This document shows, piece after piece, positions 55,564 to 64,000 of a DNA stretch of 64,000 bases (positions are counted from its first letter, which is position 1; every line of letters starts with the position of its first letter). The notes under the pieces are model-generated. The model ran no database searches. It saw only the letters and a list, made by a program, of their open reading frames with translations, and was not told the DNA's origin. This DNA comes from JADFUS01 sp964368765 (lineage in GTDB: Bacteria; Bacteroidota; Bacteroidia; Bacteroidales; Rikenellaceae): NCBI GenBank assembly GCA_964368765.1, contig CAYJCU010000001.1:55847-119846 (forward strand). Reading direction: 5' to 3'. The position numbers and the translations under genes were made by a program.

Positions 55564-56155
55564 ATAAAACAGGGTTTAATGACGGATCATTATACATCTT
55601 CATCTGTTTATAAACTTTCATATATTTAGCCCCCGACTCAATATCTGAAATAAGCTCTTCAATAGCAGTAGATAGATCTACACGCTGCTCTAAAAGAATA
55701 TCTAATTTCTTCTGACAACTAGCTATATGTTCGCTAGAAACATCCTCACGAGTAACCTCACAACCCATGTGGTATATTTTAAGTGCTAAGATAGATAATC
55801 TATCAACCGCCCACGCTGGCGACTCAGTATTTATCTTTGCACCACTCTGTATAGCCACATCGCTATATTTATCAAGGAAATATGAATCAATATACTCTAC
55901 CATATCAGTACGCTCTTGGTTAGACGAATCTATCCTGCGCTTGATAGCCAAAGCCTCAAGAGGCTCTATATTTGGATTACGAATAATATCCTCTAAATGC
56001 CACTGAACAGTATCTATCCAGTTTTTAGCATATAATAAATGCTCTAACGAACCAGCCGTATACGGATTAGTAGGTGTAAAATCTACATCATCATGCTTAT
56101 GATAATCGGCTATAACGCTATCAAATATACCGTTAGCATCTTTTGTGAAGTTCAT
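55541..56155 (-). CDS. DUF4254 protein
   Basis: The 204-residue, mostly helical cytosolic protein has the DUF4254 features: a start DSVIADYHKHDDV, SLEHLLYAKNWIDTVQWHLEDIIRNPNIEP (about 50-79) and RRIDSSNQERTDMVEYIDSYF. The family is nearly confined to Bacteroidota and is usually next to a GT9 glycosyltransferase, as here, with a 23-base overlap. Its function is not known; a role in envelope sugar assembly is an inference from this pairing. It is the first gene of the run. Confidence 0.88.
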   Translation of the reverse strand: MNFTKDANGIFDSVIADYHKHDDVDFTPTNPYTAGSLEHLLYAKNWIDTVQWHLEDIIRNPNIEPLEALAIKRRIDSSNQERTDMVEYIDSYFLDKYSDVAIQSGAKINTESPAWAVDRLSILALKIYHMGCEVTREDVSSEHIASCQKKLDILLEQRVDLSTAIEELISDIESGAKYMKVYKQMKMYNDPSLNPVLYGGATTK

Positions 56156-56185
56156 ATCTTTTTATTTAGTTTATTTAAAAATTAT

Positions 56186-56445
56186 TGTTGTCCGGCAAAA
56201 AAATCAAAAAACCTAGTAACTACCTACCTTACAACAAATTAGTTGTAATTTAAATTATAGGGGCTTACAAAAACAAAATTTTGATTTTTTTGCCTCTAGT
56301 AGTGCCTGTTTACCCAAAATTGGATTTAGGTGCGTTATAGGTGCCCTAAAACACACCTGCAGAGTACATGGGTACTTTATATGGTGGGTTTTAGGGTAGA
56401 TATGACGTGTATAAATTCAATCCTCAGGTTCGCCGGACACTACTA
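56186..56445. repeat. GTCCGGC-ended element (about 260 bp)
   Basis: The left side begins TTGTTGTCCGGCAAAAAAAT and the right side ends TTCGCCGGACACTACTA, so the outer ends are inverted over about 9-12 bases. Inside are a perfect 16-base inverted repeat (GGCAAAAAAATCAAAA at 56194-56209 and its complement at 56279-56294), and a second palindrome (CCCTAAAACACACC at 56344 with GGTGGGTTTTAGGG ending 56396) enclosing a small hairpin. No transposase frame is present. The left part recurs at 63918-64000 and the right 37 bases recur twice at 48204-48276. Confidence 0.75.
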
Positions 56446-56470
56446 TTTAAAATTATTAAATTGGGAGTTA

Positions 56471-57220
56471 TTAAAATCCCTTTGCAATAGCTATAAAATC
56501 GTTAGCATTAAGCGAAGCACCACCAATAAGACCACCATTTACGTTAGCCTCAGCAAAAATCTCTCCTGCATTACTTGGCTTGCAACTTCCGCCATAAAGA
56601 ATAGGCATCTCATTAGCCACAGCACCAAACTTAGCAACCATAAACTCTCTGATATAAGCATGAATCTCTTCTGCCTGTTGTGATGTAGCTGTTAAGCCTG
56701 TTCCAATAGCCCATACAGGCTCATAAGCTAAGATAATCTTAGATATTTGCTCTTCACTAAAGTCAAAAAGAGCCTCTTCAAGCTGCTTAGCAACAACCTC
56801 GTTTTGAACACCTGCCTCACGCTCAGAAAGTGTCTCACCGATACAGTAGATAGGAACTAAATTATTTTTATAAACCTGCTCCATCTTAGCTGCTAATATC
56901 TTGTTATCCTCTCCATAATACTCTCTACGCTCTGAGTGGCCAATAATAACATATTTAACACCCATATCAGCAAGCATAGCAGCCGACACCTCGCCAGTAT
57001 ATGCTCCTGCCTCTTTATCGCTACAGTTTTGAGCCGCTAAAGCAACACCACTACCCTCAACAACTCTTGCCACCTCTGATAGGTGAGTATAAGGTGTAGC
57101 AACGATAAGTTCAACATCTTTTGCGATACCCTCTGATAACTCAACAACACCTTTAGCTAAAGCAACACCCTCACTTACAAGTGTATTCATTTTCCAATTT
57201 CCTGCAACTACTTTTCTCAT
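56471..57220 (-). CDS. tpiA: Triosephosphate isomerase
   Basis: The 249-residue protein has the catalytic residues N8 and K10 (GNWKMN), H95 (IIGHSERR) and E167 (ILAYEPVWAIGTG), and the phosphate loop YGGSCKPSNA. It interconverts dihydroxyacetone phosphate and glyceraldehyde 3-phosphate in glycolysis. The length and motifs are typical. It lies 16 bases behind lysS and the repeat-rich gap follows. Confidence 0.98.
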   Translation of the reverse strand: MRKVVAGNWKMNTLVSEGVALAKGVVELSEGIAKDVELIVATPYTHLSEVARVVEGSGVALAAQNCSDKEAGAYTGEVSAAMLADMGVKYVIIGHSERREYYGEDNKILAAKMEQVYKNNLVPIYCIGETLSEREAGVQNEVVAKQLEEALFDFSEEQISKIILAYEPVWAIGTGLTATSQQAEEIHAYIREFMVAKFGAVANEMPILYGGSCKPSNAGEIFAEANVNGGLIGGASLNANDFIAIAKGF

Positions 57221-57236
57221 ATTTAACTATATTTAA

Positions 57237-58961
57237 TTATTCTGATAACCAATTTTCAATATCCTCTTTCGAAGGATTAGTTAGCCCTAACTTATTCTTT
57301 TTATTATAACCACATAGGTCGTTAAATAGTTTTGCTGCTGAGCTCTGCTTAAATACAGAAACTGTTGCAAAACCCATCTTTTTAACCACCTCAGCCCACT
57401 CAATAGGCATAGAGCACTCTTCAACAAACTTCTCTGCATCATCATTAGCGGCTCTCTTCTCAGGACGCATCTGAGGGAAGAAAAGCACATCTTGGATAGA
57501 GGCATTATTTGTCATAAACATTGTAAGTCTATCAACACCAATACCCATACCCGAACATGTTGGCATTCCATACTCAAGAGCACGCACAAAATCCATATCA
57601 ATAAACATTGCCTCGTCATCTCCCTTCTCTGATAACTTCATCTGATCTTGGAAACGCTCTAGCTGATCAATAGGATCATTAAGCTCTGAATAGGCATTAC
57701 ATAGCTCTTTACCATTAACAAATAGCTCAAAACGCTCTGTTAGATCTGGATTCTCACGGTGACGCTTACATAGTGGCGACATCTCTGTTGGATAATCTGT
57801 GATATATGTAGGTTGAATTAAATCATCCTCACACTTCTCACCAAAGATAGCATCTATCAGCTTACCTTTACCCATAGTTTCGTCTACCTCAATACCCATC
57901 TCTTTACAAGCGGCACGCAATTCATCTTCGCTCTTGCCTGTTATATCATATCCTGTCTTCTCTTTAATAGCATCTGTCATTGATAAACGACGGAAAGGGG
58001 CAGCAAAACTGATTGTCTTATCTCCGATAGTGACATCAGTAGTACCATGAAGAGCCATAGCCACACGACCTAACATCTCTTCAGTAAACTCCATCATCCA
58101 CTTATAATCTTTATAAGCCACATATATCTCCATAACAGTAAACTCTGGGTTGTGGGTTCTATCCATACCCTCATTACGGAAATCTTTTGCAAATTCATAA
58201 ACACCCTCAAAACCCCCAACTATCAGACGCTTAAGATATAACTCATTAGCAATACGAAGATATAGTGGTATATTAAGTGCATTATGGTGTGTGATAAACG
58301 GACGAGCCGAAGCACCCCCTGGAATAGGTTGCAGGATAGGTGTCTCTACCTCTACATACCCTTTTGAGTTAAAAAACTCACGCATAGTAGATATTATCTT
58401 TGTGCGCTTAAGGAATGTATCTTTAACCTCTGGATTAACAATTAAATCAACATAACGCTGACGATAACGCTGCTCAGCATCAGAGAATGCGTCATACACC
58501 TCTCCATCTTTCTCTTTTACTATCGGAAGTGGGCGAAGTGATTTACAAAGTACCGTTAGCTCTGAACAGTGCACTGATAGCTCTCCTGTTTGAGTGAAGA
58601 AGGCACGCCCTTTAACCCCAACAATATCTCCTATATCAAGAAGTTTTTTGAATACTGTATTATAGAATGTCTTATCCTCATCTTTACACAACTCATCACG
58701 CTTAACATACACCTGAATACGCCCTGTATGGTCTTGTAACTCAAAAAATGAGGCATTACCCATAATACGACGTGTCATAATACGACCAGCTATCATAATA
58801 TCCTGGAAGTTATTCTCTTCAGGCGAATAATCACGTATAGCAACAGCTGTTGTATTGGTTTCAAACATAGCAGCAGGGTAAGGTTCTACCCCCAATTTAC
58901 GCATCTCAGCAAGAGAGTTACGTCTAATTATCTCCTGCTCATTTAACTCTTGTAGACTCAT
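57237..58961 (-). CDS. lysS: Lysyl-tRNA synthetase (class II)
   Basis: The 574-residue protein has the N-terminal OB-fold (VAGRIM.. block about 55-150) and the class II core with motif 2 FRNEGMDRTHNPEFT (about 245-259) and motif 3 GMGIGVDRLTMF (about 482-493). It has a C-terminal extension of about 60 residues beyond motif 3 (NNASIQDVLFFPQMRPEK is normal, the rest is extra), as is common in Bacteroidota. It charges tRNA(Lys). It is probably co-transcribed with tpiA and has its own promoter. Confidence 0.96.
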   Translation of the reverse strand: MSLQELNEQEIIRRNSLAEMRKLGVEPYPAAMFETNTTAVAIRDYSPEENNFQDIMIAGRIMTRRIMGNASFFELQDHTGRIQVYVKRDELCKDEDKTFYNTVFKKLLDIGDIVGVKGRAFFTQTGELSVHCSELTVLCKSLRPLPIVKEKDGEVYDAFSDAEQRYRQRYVDLIVNPEVKDTFLKRTKIISTMREFFNSKGYVEVETPILQPIPGGASARPFITHHNALNIPLYLRIANELYLKRLIVGGFEGVYEFAKDFRNEGMDRTHNPEFTVMEIYVAYKDYKWMMEFTEEMLGRVAMALHGTTDVTIGDKTISFAAPFRRLSMTDAIKEKTGYDITGKSEDELRAACKEMGIEVDETMGKGKLIDAIFGEKCEDDLIQPTYITDYPTEMSPLCKRHRENPDLTERFELFVNGKELCNAYSELNDPIDQLERFQDQMKLSEKGDDEAMFIDMDFVRALEYGMPTCSGMGIGVDRLTMFMTNNASIQDVLFFPQMRPEKRAANDDAEKFVEECSMPIEWAEVVKKMGFATVSVFKQSSAAKLFNDLCGYNKKNKLGLTNPSKEDIENWLSE

Positions 58962-59001
58962 ATATATCTTTTTAAATAAATTCTCAAAAACACGGATAGT
59001 G

Positions 59002-59009
59002 CAAAATTA
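59002..59009 (-). promoter_or_regulatory. -7 box TAATTTTG of lysS
   Basis: Read on the minus strand, the box lies 40 bases before the lysS ATG. It is back to back with the SDR promoter, with 19 bases between the lysS -7 box and the SDR -33 element. Confidence 0.6.
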
Positions 59010-59028
59010 GCTAAAAATTTTGAATATA

Positions 59029-59060
59029 TTGCATTTTTTGAAATAAAATTACTAATTTTG
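59029..59060 (+). promoter_or_regulatory. Promoter of the SDR operon
   Basis: A -33 TTG (59029-59031) and a -7 box TAATTTTG (59053-59060) are 21 bases apart, 20 bases before the SDR ATG. Confidence 0.6.
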
Positions 59061-59080
59061 CAACTCTTAATAGCGCTAAT

Positions 59081-59905
59081 ATGAATATAAATCGTTTCTT
59101 AAAAGATAAAGTGGTTGTGATAACTGGAGCATCGTCGGGAATAGGCGAGAGTATGGCTCTTGTTTATGCTAAAATGGGTGCAAAGGTTTCAATATCAGCA
59201 CGTAACAGAGATAAACTGCAAGAGTTATCGAAGATTATTTCAGATTTTGGGGGCGAGGTTTTTTATCAGCAATGTGATGTAGCTATTGAGAGCGATTGCA
59301 AAGAGATGATAGAGGCTACGGTAAAACATTTTGGCTCAATAGATATTATTGTGTGTAATGCAGGGTTATCAATGCGTGCACTTTTCGACGATGTTGAGCT
59401 ATCTGTATTACACCGATTGATGGATGTAAATTTCTGGGGAACAGTTAATTGTGTTAAGTATGCTCTACCTCATATCCAAAAAAGTAAAGGCTCTATTGTT
59501 GGTATCTCATCGGTTGCTGGGATACATGGCTTGCCTGCTAGAACAGGTTACTCTGCATCGAAATATGCTATGGTAGGTTTTTTAGATACTATACGCGTTG
59601 AGAACTTAAAAAAGGGGGTACATGTGATGGTAGCATCACCAGGTTTTGTGGCTACTAATGTGCGTTTTACTGCTCTTAATCAAGAGGGTAAGACACAAGG
59701 TGAGACGCCACGTGATGAGGCTAAGATGATGACACCAGATGAGGTAGCTATGAGAGTGTTAAAGGGTGTTAAGCGTCGTAAGCGTTCAATAACAATGGAT
59801 TTTAACGGTCGTGCATCAACGATAATAAAAAAAATATCGCCAAGGTTGCTTGATAAACTATTTTATAATGCAATGGCAAAAGAGCCAGACTCGCCATTAA
59901 AATAG
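59081..59905 (+). CDS. Short-chain dehydrogenase/reductase
   Basis: The 274-residue protein has the classical SDR motifs: the nucleotide-binding TGASSGIG (15-22), NAG (in VCNAGLSM), the catalytic Ser in GISSVAGI and YSASK in TGYSASKYAMVG, followed by the SPGFVATNV block. It reduces or oxidises an alcohol/carbonyl with NAD(P)(H). A basic C-terminal segment (KRRKRSITMDF) and the link to an envelope enzyme suggest a lipid or sugar substrate, but the substrate is unknown. It starts a unit with the next two genes (gaps of 5 and 1 base). Confidence 0.92.
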   Translation: MNINRFLKDKVVVITGASSGIGESMALVYAKMGAKVSISARNRDKLQELSKIISDFGGEVFYQQCDVAIESDCKEMIEATVKHFGSIDIIVCNAGLSMRALFDDVELSVLHRLMDVNFWGTVNCVKYALPHIQKSKGSIVGISSVAGIHGLPARTGYSASKYAMVGFLDTIRVENLKKGVHVMVASPGFVATNVRFTALNQEGKTQGETPRDEAKMMTPDEVAMRVLKGVKRRKRSITMDFNGRASTIIKKISPRLLDKLFYNAMAKEPDSPLK

Positions 59906-59910
59906 AAATA

Positions 59911-61854
59911 ATGATAAATCTTATTAAAAAGATATATAAAATTGTAAACCAATATAGGCCAACTGTTGCACTTAACATATATTTTGCAATGGTTATACGC
60001 CTATTGACTGTTATGGTGCTTATGCAGCAGAGCCGTCTGGTTTTCTATATCTATAATCAAGATTTATTTAACTCAACTGAGGTATTAACACTTCCGCAAT
60101 TGATGATAGGGGGTCTACCTTTCGACCTAGCTGGCATGTTATATATCAACTCGTTATTTATTATAATGCAGATACTTCCCTTTAGGTTTACTACACGTAA
60201 GGGTTATCAGTTAGCGAGTAAGATTATTTTTGTTGTGACAAACGGATTGGGTGTTATTGCCAACAATTTAGATATAGCATACTACCCATATACTCTGCGT
60301 CGCTCTACGGCACTCATCTTTAAAGAGTTTTCAAATGAGGATAATCTACTCTCAATAGCAGGAGAGTTTGTTGTAGATTATTGGTTACTCGTTATTATGA
60401 CTATATGTATGATTGTAACCCTTACATTAACATATTCGTCTGTCAAGGTGTGGCCGCTATTTAACGGAAGAGCAAGACTATACTACCCAACAGCGGTGGT
60501 GGCTATGTTTATAACCCTACTTCTATTTGTTGGCGGTGTGAGGGGTGGTTTTACACGCACTACACGCCCTATAACAATAAGTAACGCCTCAGAGTATGTT
60601 ATTAACCCTGGCGAAGAGCCTTTGGTGCTTAATACACCATTCTCTCTGATACGCACTACGGGCGAAGAGCCACTACCACATATAGATTATATTTCAGAGG
60701 ATAAGGTAGAGAGTATATATAACCCAAATCATCACTATGCTAACGACACATTTAACAAAAAAAATGTGGTTGTTATTATATGGGAGAGCTTAGGGAGTGA
60801 ATATGTTAATAGCTATAACAGAGATAAAAATATTGAGGGCTATAAGAGCTATACCCCTTTCCTTGATTCTCTGCTGCAACACTCAACATATTTCACACGC
60901 TCTATCAGCTCAGGAAAGAAATCAATTGATGCTATGGCATCTATCTTTGCAGCTATACCATCGCTTACACAGCCATTTGTATTGAGCACATACTCTAATA
61001 ATTATATACCATCACTACCGAGAATATTGGGCGAAGAGGGTTACCACACATCATTTTTTCACGGAGCCCCTAACGGCTCTATGGGACTGTTAGCCTTCTC
61101 TAATAAGCTGGGGATAAGTGAGTATTATGGAAAAGAGGAGTATGACAATTGGCGCAAGGGTAACAACCATTTCGATGGGGTATGGGGTATCTCAGATGAT
61201 AAATTTTTAGAGTTTTATTCAGAAAAGTTAAACTCACTCCCAACACCTTTTTTTAGCTCTGTTTTCACTCTCTCATCACACCACCCTTTCAAGGTACCAG
61301 ATGGGTTAGAGGGTAAATTCCCCAAGGGAGATGTAGAGATACATGGTGTTATAGGCTATACCGATTATGCCCTTAAAAACTTCTTTGAGAGGGCGAAAAA
61401 GGAGGCGTGGTATAACAATACAATATTTGTTATTACGGGCGATCACCCTAACCAAAGCAGATATTCGCACTACACCAAATTTGAGAATAACTATCGTGTG
61501 CCAATAGTGATATTCGACCCACAAGCAGAGAGCGGTTCACAACAAGAGCAGGTGGCAGGACATATAGATATTTTCCCTACGGTGCTAAAATATTTGGGTT
61601 ATAACAAGCCATTTTTCAGCTTAGGGCAGAACCTATTGAGTGGTAATGACGATAATTTTACAGTTGGCTATCTTAATGGATATATTCTATATTACAAAGA
61701 TGATTATCTGCTATTTAATAATAACAGTGTTATTCAGAGTAGTACAGATAATATAGAGCGTAGAGACTCTATGGAGCTAATGGTAAAGGCATTTATCCAA
61801 GAGCATAACAACAGAATGATTAACAATAACTTAGTAACAGATAAAAAAGAGTAG
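59911..61854 (+). CDS. LTA synthase-like sulfatase-fold membrane enzyme
   Basis: The 647-residue protein has five membrane segments (about 24-45, 68-90, 103-120, 152-175, 190-210). A periplasmic alkaline-phosphatase/sulfatase domain from about 283 shows the metal-binding E292 (VVIIWESLGSEYV), the block SISSGKKSIDAM with a probable Ser nucleophile (S338) in the place of the usual Thr, and FVITGDHPNQSRYSH. Family members transfer phosphoglycerol or phosphoethanolamine to glycans or lipids. In a Gram-negative host this may decorate lipopolysaccharide or a capsule. The substrate is not known. Confidence 0.85.
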   Translation: MINLIKKIYKIVNQYRPTVALNIYFAMVIRLLTVMVLMQQSRLVFYIYNQDLFNSTEVLTLPQLMIGGLPFDLAGMLYINSLFIIMQILPFRFTTRKGYQLASKIIFVVTNGLGVIANNLDIAYYPYTLRRSTALIFKEFSNEDNLLSIAGEFVVDYWLLVIMTICMIVTLTLTYSSVKVWPLFNGRARLYYPTAVVAMFITLLLFVGGVRGGFTRTTRPITISNASEYVINPGEEPLVLNTPFSLIRTTGEEPLPHIDYISEDKVESIYNPNHHYANDTFNKKNVVVIIWESLGSEYVNSYNRDKNIEGYKSYTPFLDSLLQHSTYFTRSISSGKKSIDAMASIFAAIPSLTQPFVLSTYSNNYIPSLPRILGEEGYHTSFFHGAPNGSMGLLAFSNKLGISEYYGKEEYDNWRKGNNHFDGVWGISDDKFLEFYSEKLNSLPTPFFSSVFTLSSHHPFKVPDGLEGKFPKGDVEIHGVIGYTDYALKNFFERAKKEAWYNNTIFVITGDHPNQSRYSHYTKFENNYRVPIVIFDPQAESGSQQEQVAGHIDIFPTVLKYLGYNKPFFSLGQNLLSGNDDNFTVGYLNGYILYYKDDYLLFNNNSVIQSSTDNIERRDSMELMVKAFIQEHNNRMINNNLVTDKKE

Positions 61855-61855
61855 T

Positions 61856-62470
61856 ATGAAACCTGTAAGAAAAATATATGATTGGGTATTAGGATGGGCA
61901 GATAGTAAATGGGGTGGAGGTGCCCTTTTTGTTCTTGCCTTTATAGAATCAAGTTTCTTTCCTATACCACCAGATGTGCTGTTAATAGCACTATGCTTAG
62001 GTGCACCACGTAAGGCTTTTAAGTATGCAACAATATCAACCGTAGGTTCAGTGGCAGGTGCTATTGCAGGCTACTCTATTGGTTATTTTAGTTGGCTAAC
62101 GCCAGCAGGTGAGTTTACTAACTTTGCTAATTTCTTCTTTAATAATATACCTGGTTTTACGCATGAGGTGTATAATAATATTGCGCAACTATACCATGAG
62201 CACGATTTCTGGATTGTGTTTACTGCTGGTTTTACACCAATACCTTATAAGGTTATCACCATTACATCGGGTGCATTTAATTTAGATTTAATAATGTTTA
62301 TCATTGCATCTATTGTTAGTAGAGGGGCACGTTTCTTCTTAATAAGTGGCTTGATATGGAAGTTCGGAGCACCTATTAAGAGCTTTATAGATAAGTACTT
62401 TAATATATTAGCAATACTATTTACTGTACTACTTATCGGTAGTTTCTTTCTAGTAAAATTACTACATTAG
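61856..62470 (+). CDS. VTT-domain membrane protein, YqaA/DedA type
   Basis: The 204-residue protein has about five membrane segments and the VTT (SNARE-associated) region, with FIESSFFPIPPDVLLI (about 28-43), GSVAGAIAGYSIGYF and FTPIPYKVITITSGAF. Members of the family are lipid scramblases or transporters; DedA proteins recycle undecaprenyl phosphate. It lies 1 base after the sulfatase-fold gene. The stop codon TAG (62468-62470) is followed one base later by an end of the inverted-repeat element. Confidence 0.92.
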   Translation: MKPVRKIYDWVLGWADSKWGGGALFVLAFIESSFFPIPPDVLLIALCLGAPRKAFKYATISTVGSVAGAIAGYSIGYFSWLTPAGEFTNFANFFFNNIPGFTHEVYNNIAQLYHEHDFWIVFTAGFTPIPYKVITITSGAFNLDLIMFIIASIVSRGARFFLISGLIWKFGAPIKSFIDKYFNILAILFTVLLIGSFFLVKLLH

Positions 62471-62471
62471 A

Positions 62472-62500
62472 ACCTGAGTTTTGGATAATCTATAAACAAC
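62472..62500 (+). repeat. Miniature inverted-repeat element, end fragment F
   Basis: The first 17 bases (ACCTGAGTTTTGGATAA) match the left end of the family exactly; the sequence then departs and no right end is found before the next gene. It lies 1 base behind the stop codon of the YqaA-type gene. The fragment's true extent cannot be set. Confidence 0.6.
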
Positions 62501-62576
62501 AGATAATATAGTTTGGCTTATAATTTGATAACTGTTAATTAGAATGATTTAGAATTTTAATTAACAGTTTATTATT

Positions 62577-63854
62577 ATGAAAAGAGCTTACATCCTAGCT
62601 GTAGCAGTTCTCTCTTTCGCATTTTTCAGCGTAGATACTGCACGAGCACAGAGCACACACAGTGGAACAGACCACAATGATGATTTAGTTTTATGGGTAC
62701 TATCCATCCCCGATGGTTTCTACCTAGATAGAACAGCACCTAATTCATATATGAAGAACCACAAGGGCAACCTTGCAATAGCAGCAGGTGCCAATGTGCG
62801 TATGGTTACCACTCTAGATTTTGCGGGTATCATCAACTCTTCTTACGATAAGGGTTTTGCTGTGCCTTATATACCAAACGATCCTGTTGGACTATCACGT
62901 AGTCAAGCAATAATGAGTTCGGGTACATCATTAATGTATGTACGTGGTGTTGGTATGCTGAGTAATGGTCGTAAGATAGAGGGTTATCTATCTATCAATT
63001 TTATGGGGGTAAATAACTCTCCTCAACTCTATCAAGCATACGTAAAACTATATAACTTCACAGTTGGTAAGACATGGAATATCATCTCTGATATTAACTG
63101 CGCACCTCCAACAATAGACTATTGGTCTCCTAGTGGTTTCACTGGTATGCGCAATACACAAGCACGCTACGAAAACTGGATAACAGATAGAATAAGCTAC
63201 GGAGTATCGTTAGAGTTTCCGATGGTTATGGCTGAGTATGATGCCTCAACACATCCAATAGCTCAGAGTATACCAGATGCATCGGGTTATATACAGTATA
63301 ATTGGGGTGATATGGATGATATGAATAACATGAGCAGTGTACGTTTATCTGCAATATATCGCTCTATGTGGTACTATAACAATATAGACGAGAAATCACA
63401 AAGTGAGAATGGTTATGGTGTACAGATAAGCGGTAAGGCAAAGGTGTTATATAAACTTACAGCCTATTACAGAGCCTTAGCGGGTTATGGTATATCAAGC
63501 TATATAAACGATTTAACGCTTGTTAATGCCGATTTGGTGCCATATAACAACTACGCTGGTAAACTTAGTAATTTAGGTGCTTATGGTTGGTATGCAGGTC
63601 TTAAATATGATATTACAGATGATATATTTGTATCCGGAACATATAGCCAAGCCCGTATTTATACACGTTCTAGTATAGGCGACCCTCTACCTAATGCATA
63701 TCAATATAGCCAATATATTGTTGCCAACTGTTTCTGGCACGCAACAGAGAATCTAACACTTGCTGCTGAGGTATTAAGAGGAACAAAGACCAATTTCAAC
63801 TCAGAAGATCACAGTGCTAACCGTTTAAACATATTAGTACAATATAACTTCTAG
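62577..63854 (+). CDS. Outer-membrane beta-barrel porin, DcaP-like
   Basis: The 425-residue protein has a signal peptide (about 1-24, ending ARAQ). It begins with GNLAIAAGANVRMVTTLDFAG, typical of DcaP-like porins, and has regularly spaced aromatic-rich strands ending in LVQYNF, with the terminal Phe of outer-membrane proteins. The usual N-terminal coiled coil of DcaP is missing. The substrate is unknown. It stands alone between an element fragment and a strong terminator. Confidence 0.65.
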   Translation: MKRAYILAVAVLSFAFFSVDTARAQSTHSGTDHNDDLVLWVLSIPDGFYLDRTAPNSYMKNHKGNLAIAAGANVRMVTTLDFAGIINSSYDKGFAVPYIPNDPVGLSRSQAIMSSGTSLMYVRGVGMLSNGRKIEGYLSINFMGVNNSPQLYQAYVKLYNFTVGKTWNIISDINCAPPTIDYWSPSGFTGMRNTQARYENWITDRISYGVSLEFPMVMAEYDASTHPIAQSIPDASGYIQYNWGDMDDMNNMSSVRLSAIYRSMWYYNNIDEKSQSENGYGVQISGKAKVLYKLTAYYRALAGYGISSYINDLTLVNADLVPYNNYAGKLSNLGAYGWYAGLKYDITDDIFVSGTYSQARIYTRSSIGDPLPNAYQYSQYIVANCFWHATENLTLAAEVLRGTKTNFNSEDHSANRLNILVQYNF

Positions 63855-63863
63855 AAAGCACAT

Positions 63864-63906
63864 AAAAAAACGATTCATAGAACTGGGTTCTATGAATCGT
63901 TTTTTT
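63864..63906 (+). terminator. Strong terminator after the DcaP-like gene
   Basis: A perfect 13-base stem (CGATTCATAGAAC with GTTCTATGAATCG, TG-loop bases) is flanked by AAAAAAA and TTTTTTT. It works for the plus-strand gene that ends at 63854. Confidence 0.95.
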
Positions 63907-63917
63907 GTAATTATTTA

Positions 63918-64000
63918 TTATTGTCCGGTAAAAAAATCAAAAAACCTAGTAACTACCTATCCTGTAATAAATTAGTTGTAATTTAAATTATAGGGGCTTA
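63918..64000. repeat. Left part of a second GTCCGGC-ended element, cut by window end
   Basis: The sequence from TTATTGTCCGGTAAAAAAAT to the window end matches 56186-56268 with few changes (for example CCTGTAATA for CTTACAACA). It continues beyond the window, so the right end cannot be seen. Confidence 0.75.

Noticed and set aside
56330..56683. A 117-codon plus-strand reading frame
   Set aside because: It runs from the repeat element into the antisense strand of tpiA and has no signal of coding.

Overview
The window is a stretch of chromosome from a member of the Bacteroidota, most likely the order Bacteroidales. Four things support this: a SusC/SusD pair with FecR, DUF4843 and PKD-like partners; GldA/GldFG-type ABC systems; several proteins typical of the phylum (putative porin, DUF4254, DUF4837, DUF3343, HU-CCDC81/SPOR); and many TAnnTTTG promoter -7 boxes upstream of genes without clear Shine-Dalgarno sites. 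I see no rRNA, tRNA, CRISPR array, prophage or intact transposase gene. The genus cannot be fixed from the sequence alone.

Layout. 1-3.0 kb: end of an LptF/LptG permease gene, ribBA, fmt and the RNase P RNA. 3.0-7.0 kb (minus): an ECF sigma factor, a glycosyltransferase, a SPOR protein, lgt and def. 7.0-14.3 kb (plus): mnmD between two copies of a small inverted-repeat element, then porin, MltF-like transglycosylase and mutS2. 14.6-21.1 kb: a LytTR response regulator and LytS-type kinase divergent from a TolC/MacA/MacB-type efflux operon, with candidate operator repeats between them. 21.3-30.0 kb: FecR, STN-SusC, SusD, DUF4843 and PKD-like nutrient-uptake locus. 30.3-36.9 kb: two consecutive GldA plus GldF-GldG-fusion ABC systems. 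37.1-38.3 kb: a lone PLD-fold accessory gene. 38.5-43.8 kb: DcuA/B-type transporter, UbiX-type flavin prenyltransferase and polysaccharide deacetylase (minus), then DUF4837 lipoprotein and NAD synthetase (plus). 44.2-50.1 kb (minus): zinc-ribbon protein, Nif3-like protein, MerR regulator, dicarboxylate/amino-acid symporter, GIN-domain lipoprotein and CNNM/CBS protein. 50.2-56.2 kb (minus): a tightly packed run of DUF3343, cysteine desulfurase-like enzyme, YedF and SelU (a selenium module), tyrS, GT9 and DUF4254. 56.5-59.0 kb (minus): tpiA and lysS. 59.1-63.9 kb (plus): SDR, LTA-synthase-like sulfatase-fold enzyme, VTT/YqaA protein and a DcaP-like porin.

The most unusual content lies between the genes. 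(1) Six copies or remnants of a miniature element have ends reading ACCTGAGTTTTGGATAAGAA. Two 215-bp copies lie in opposite orientation, the others are internal-deletion or truncated forms, and four copies touch a stop codon. (2) A second family is marked by GTCCGGC/GCCGGAC ends, including a tandem pair. (3) Composite hairpin repeats recur after mutS2, around the MerR gene and near rnpB. (4) The nadE/zinc-ribbon intergenic holds a dense cluster of palindromes. Among proteins, the NAD synthetase appears to have lost the nitrilase-domain Cys and Lys needed to use glutamine, and the FecR/SusC signalling locus has no adjacent sigma factor while an ECF sigma factor stands alone about 18 kb away.
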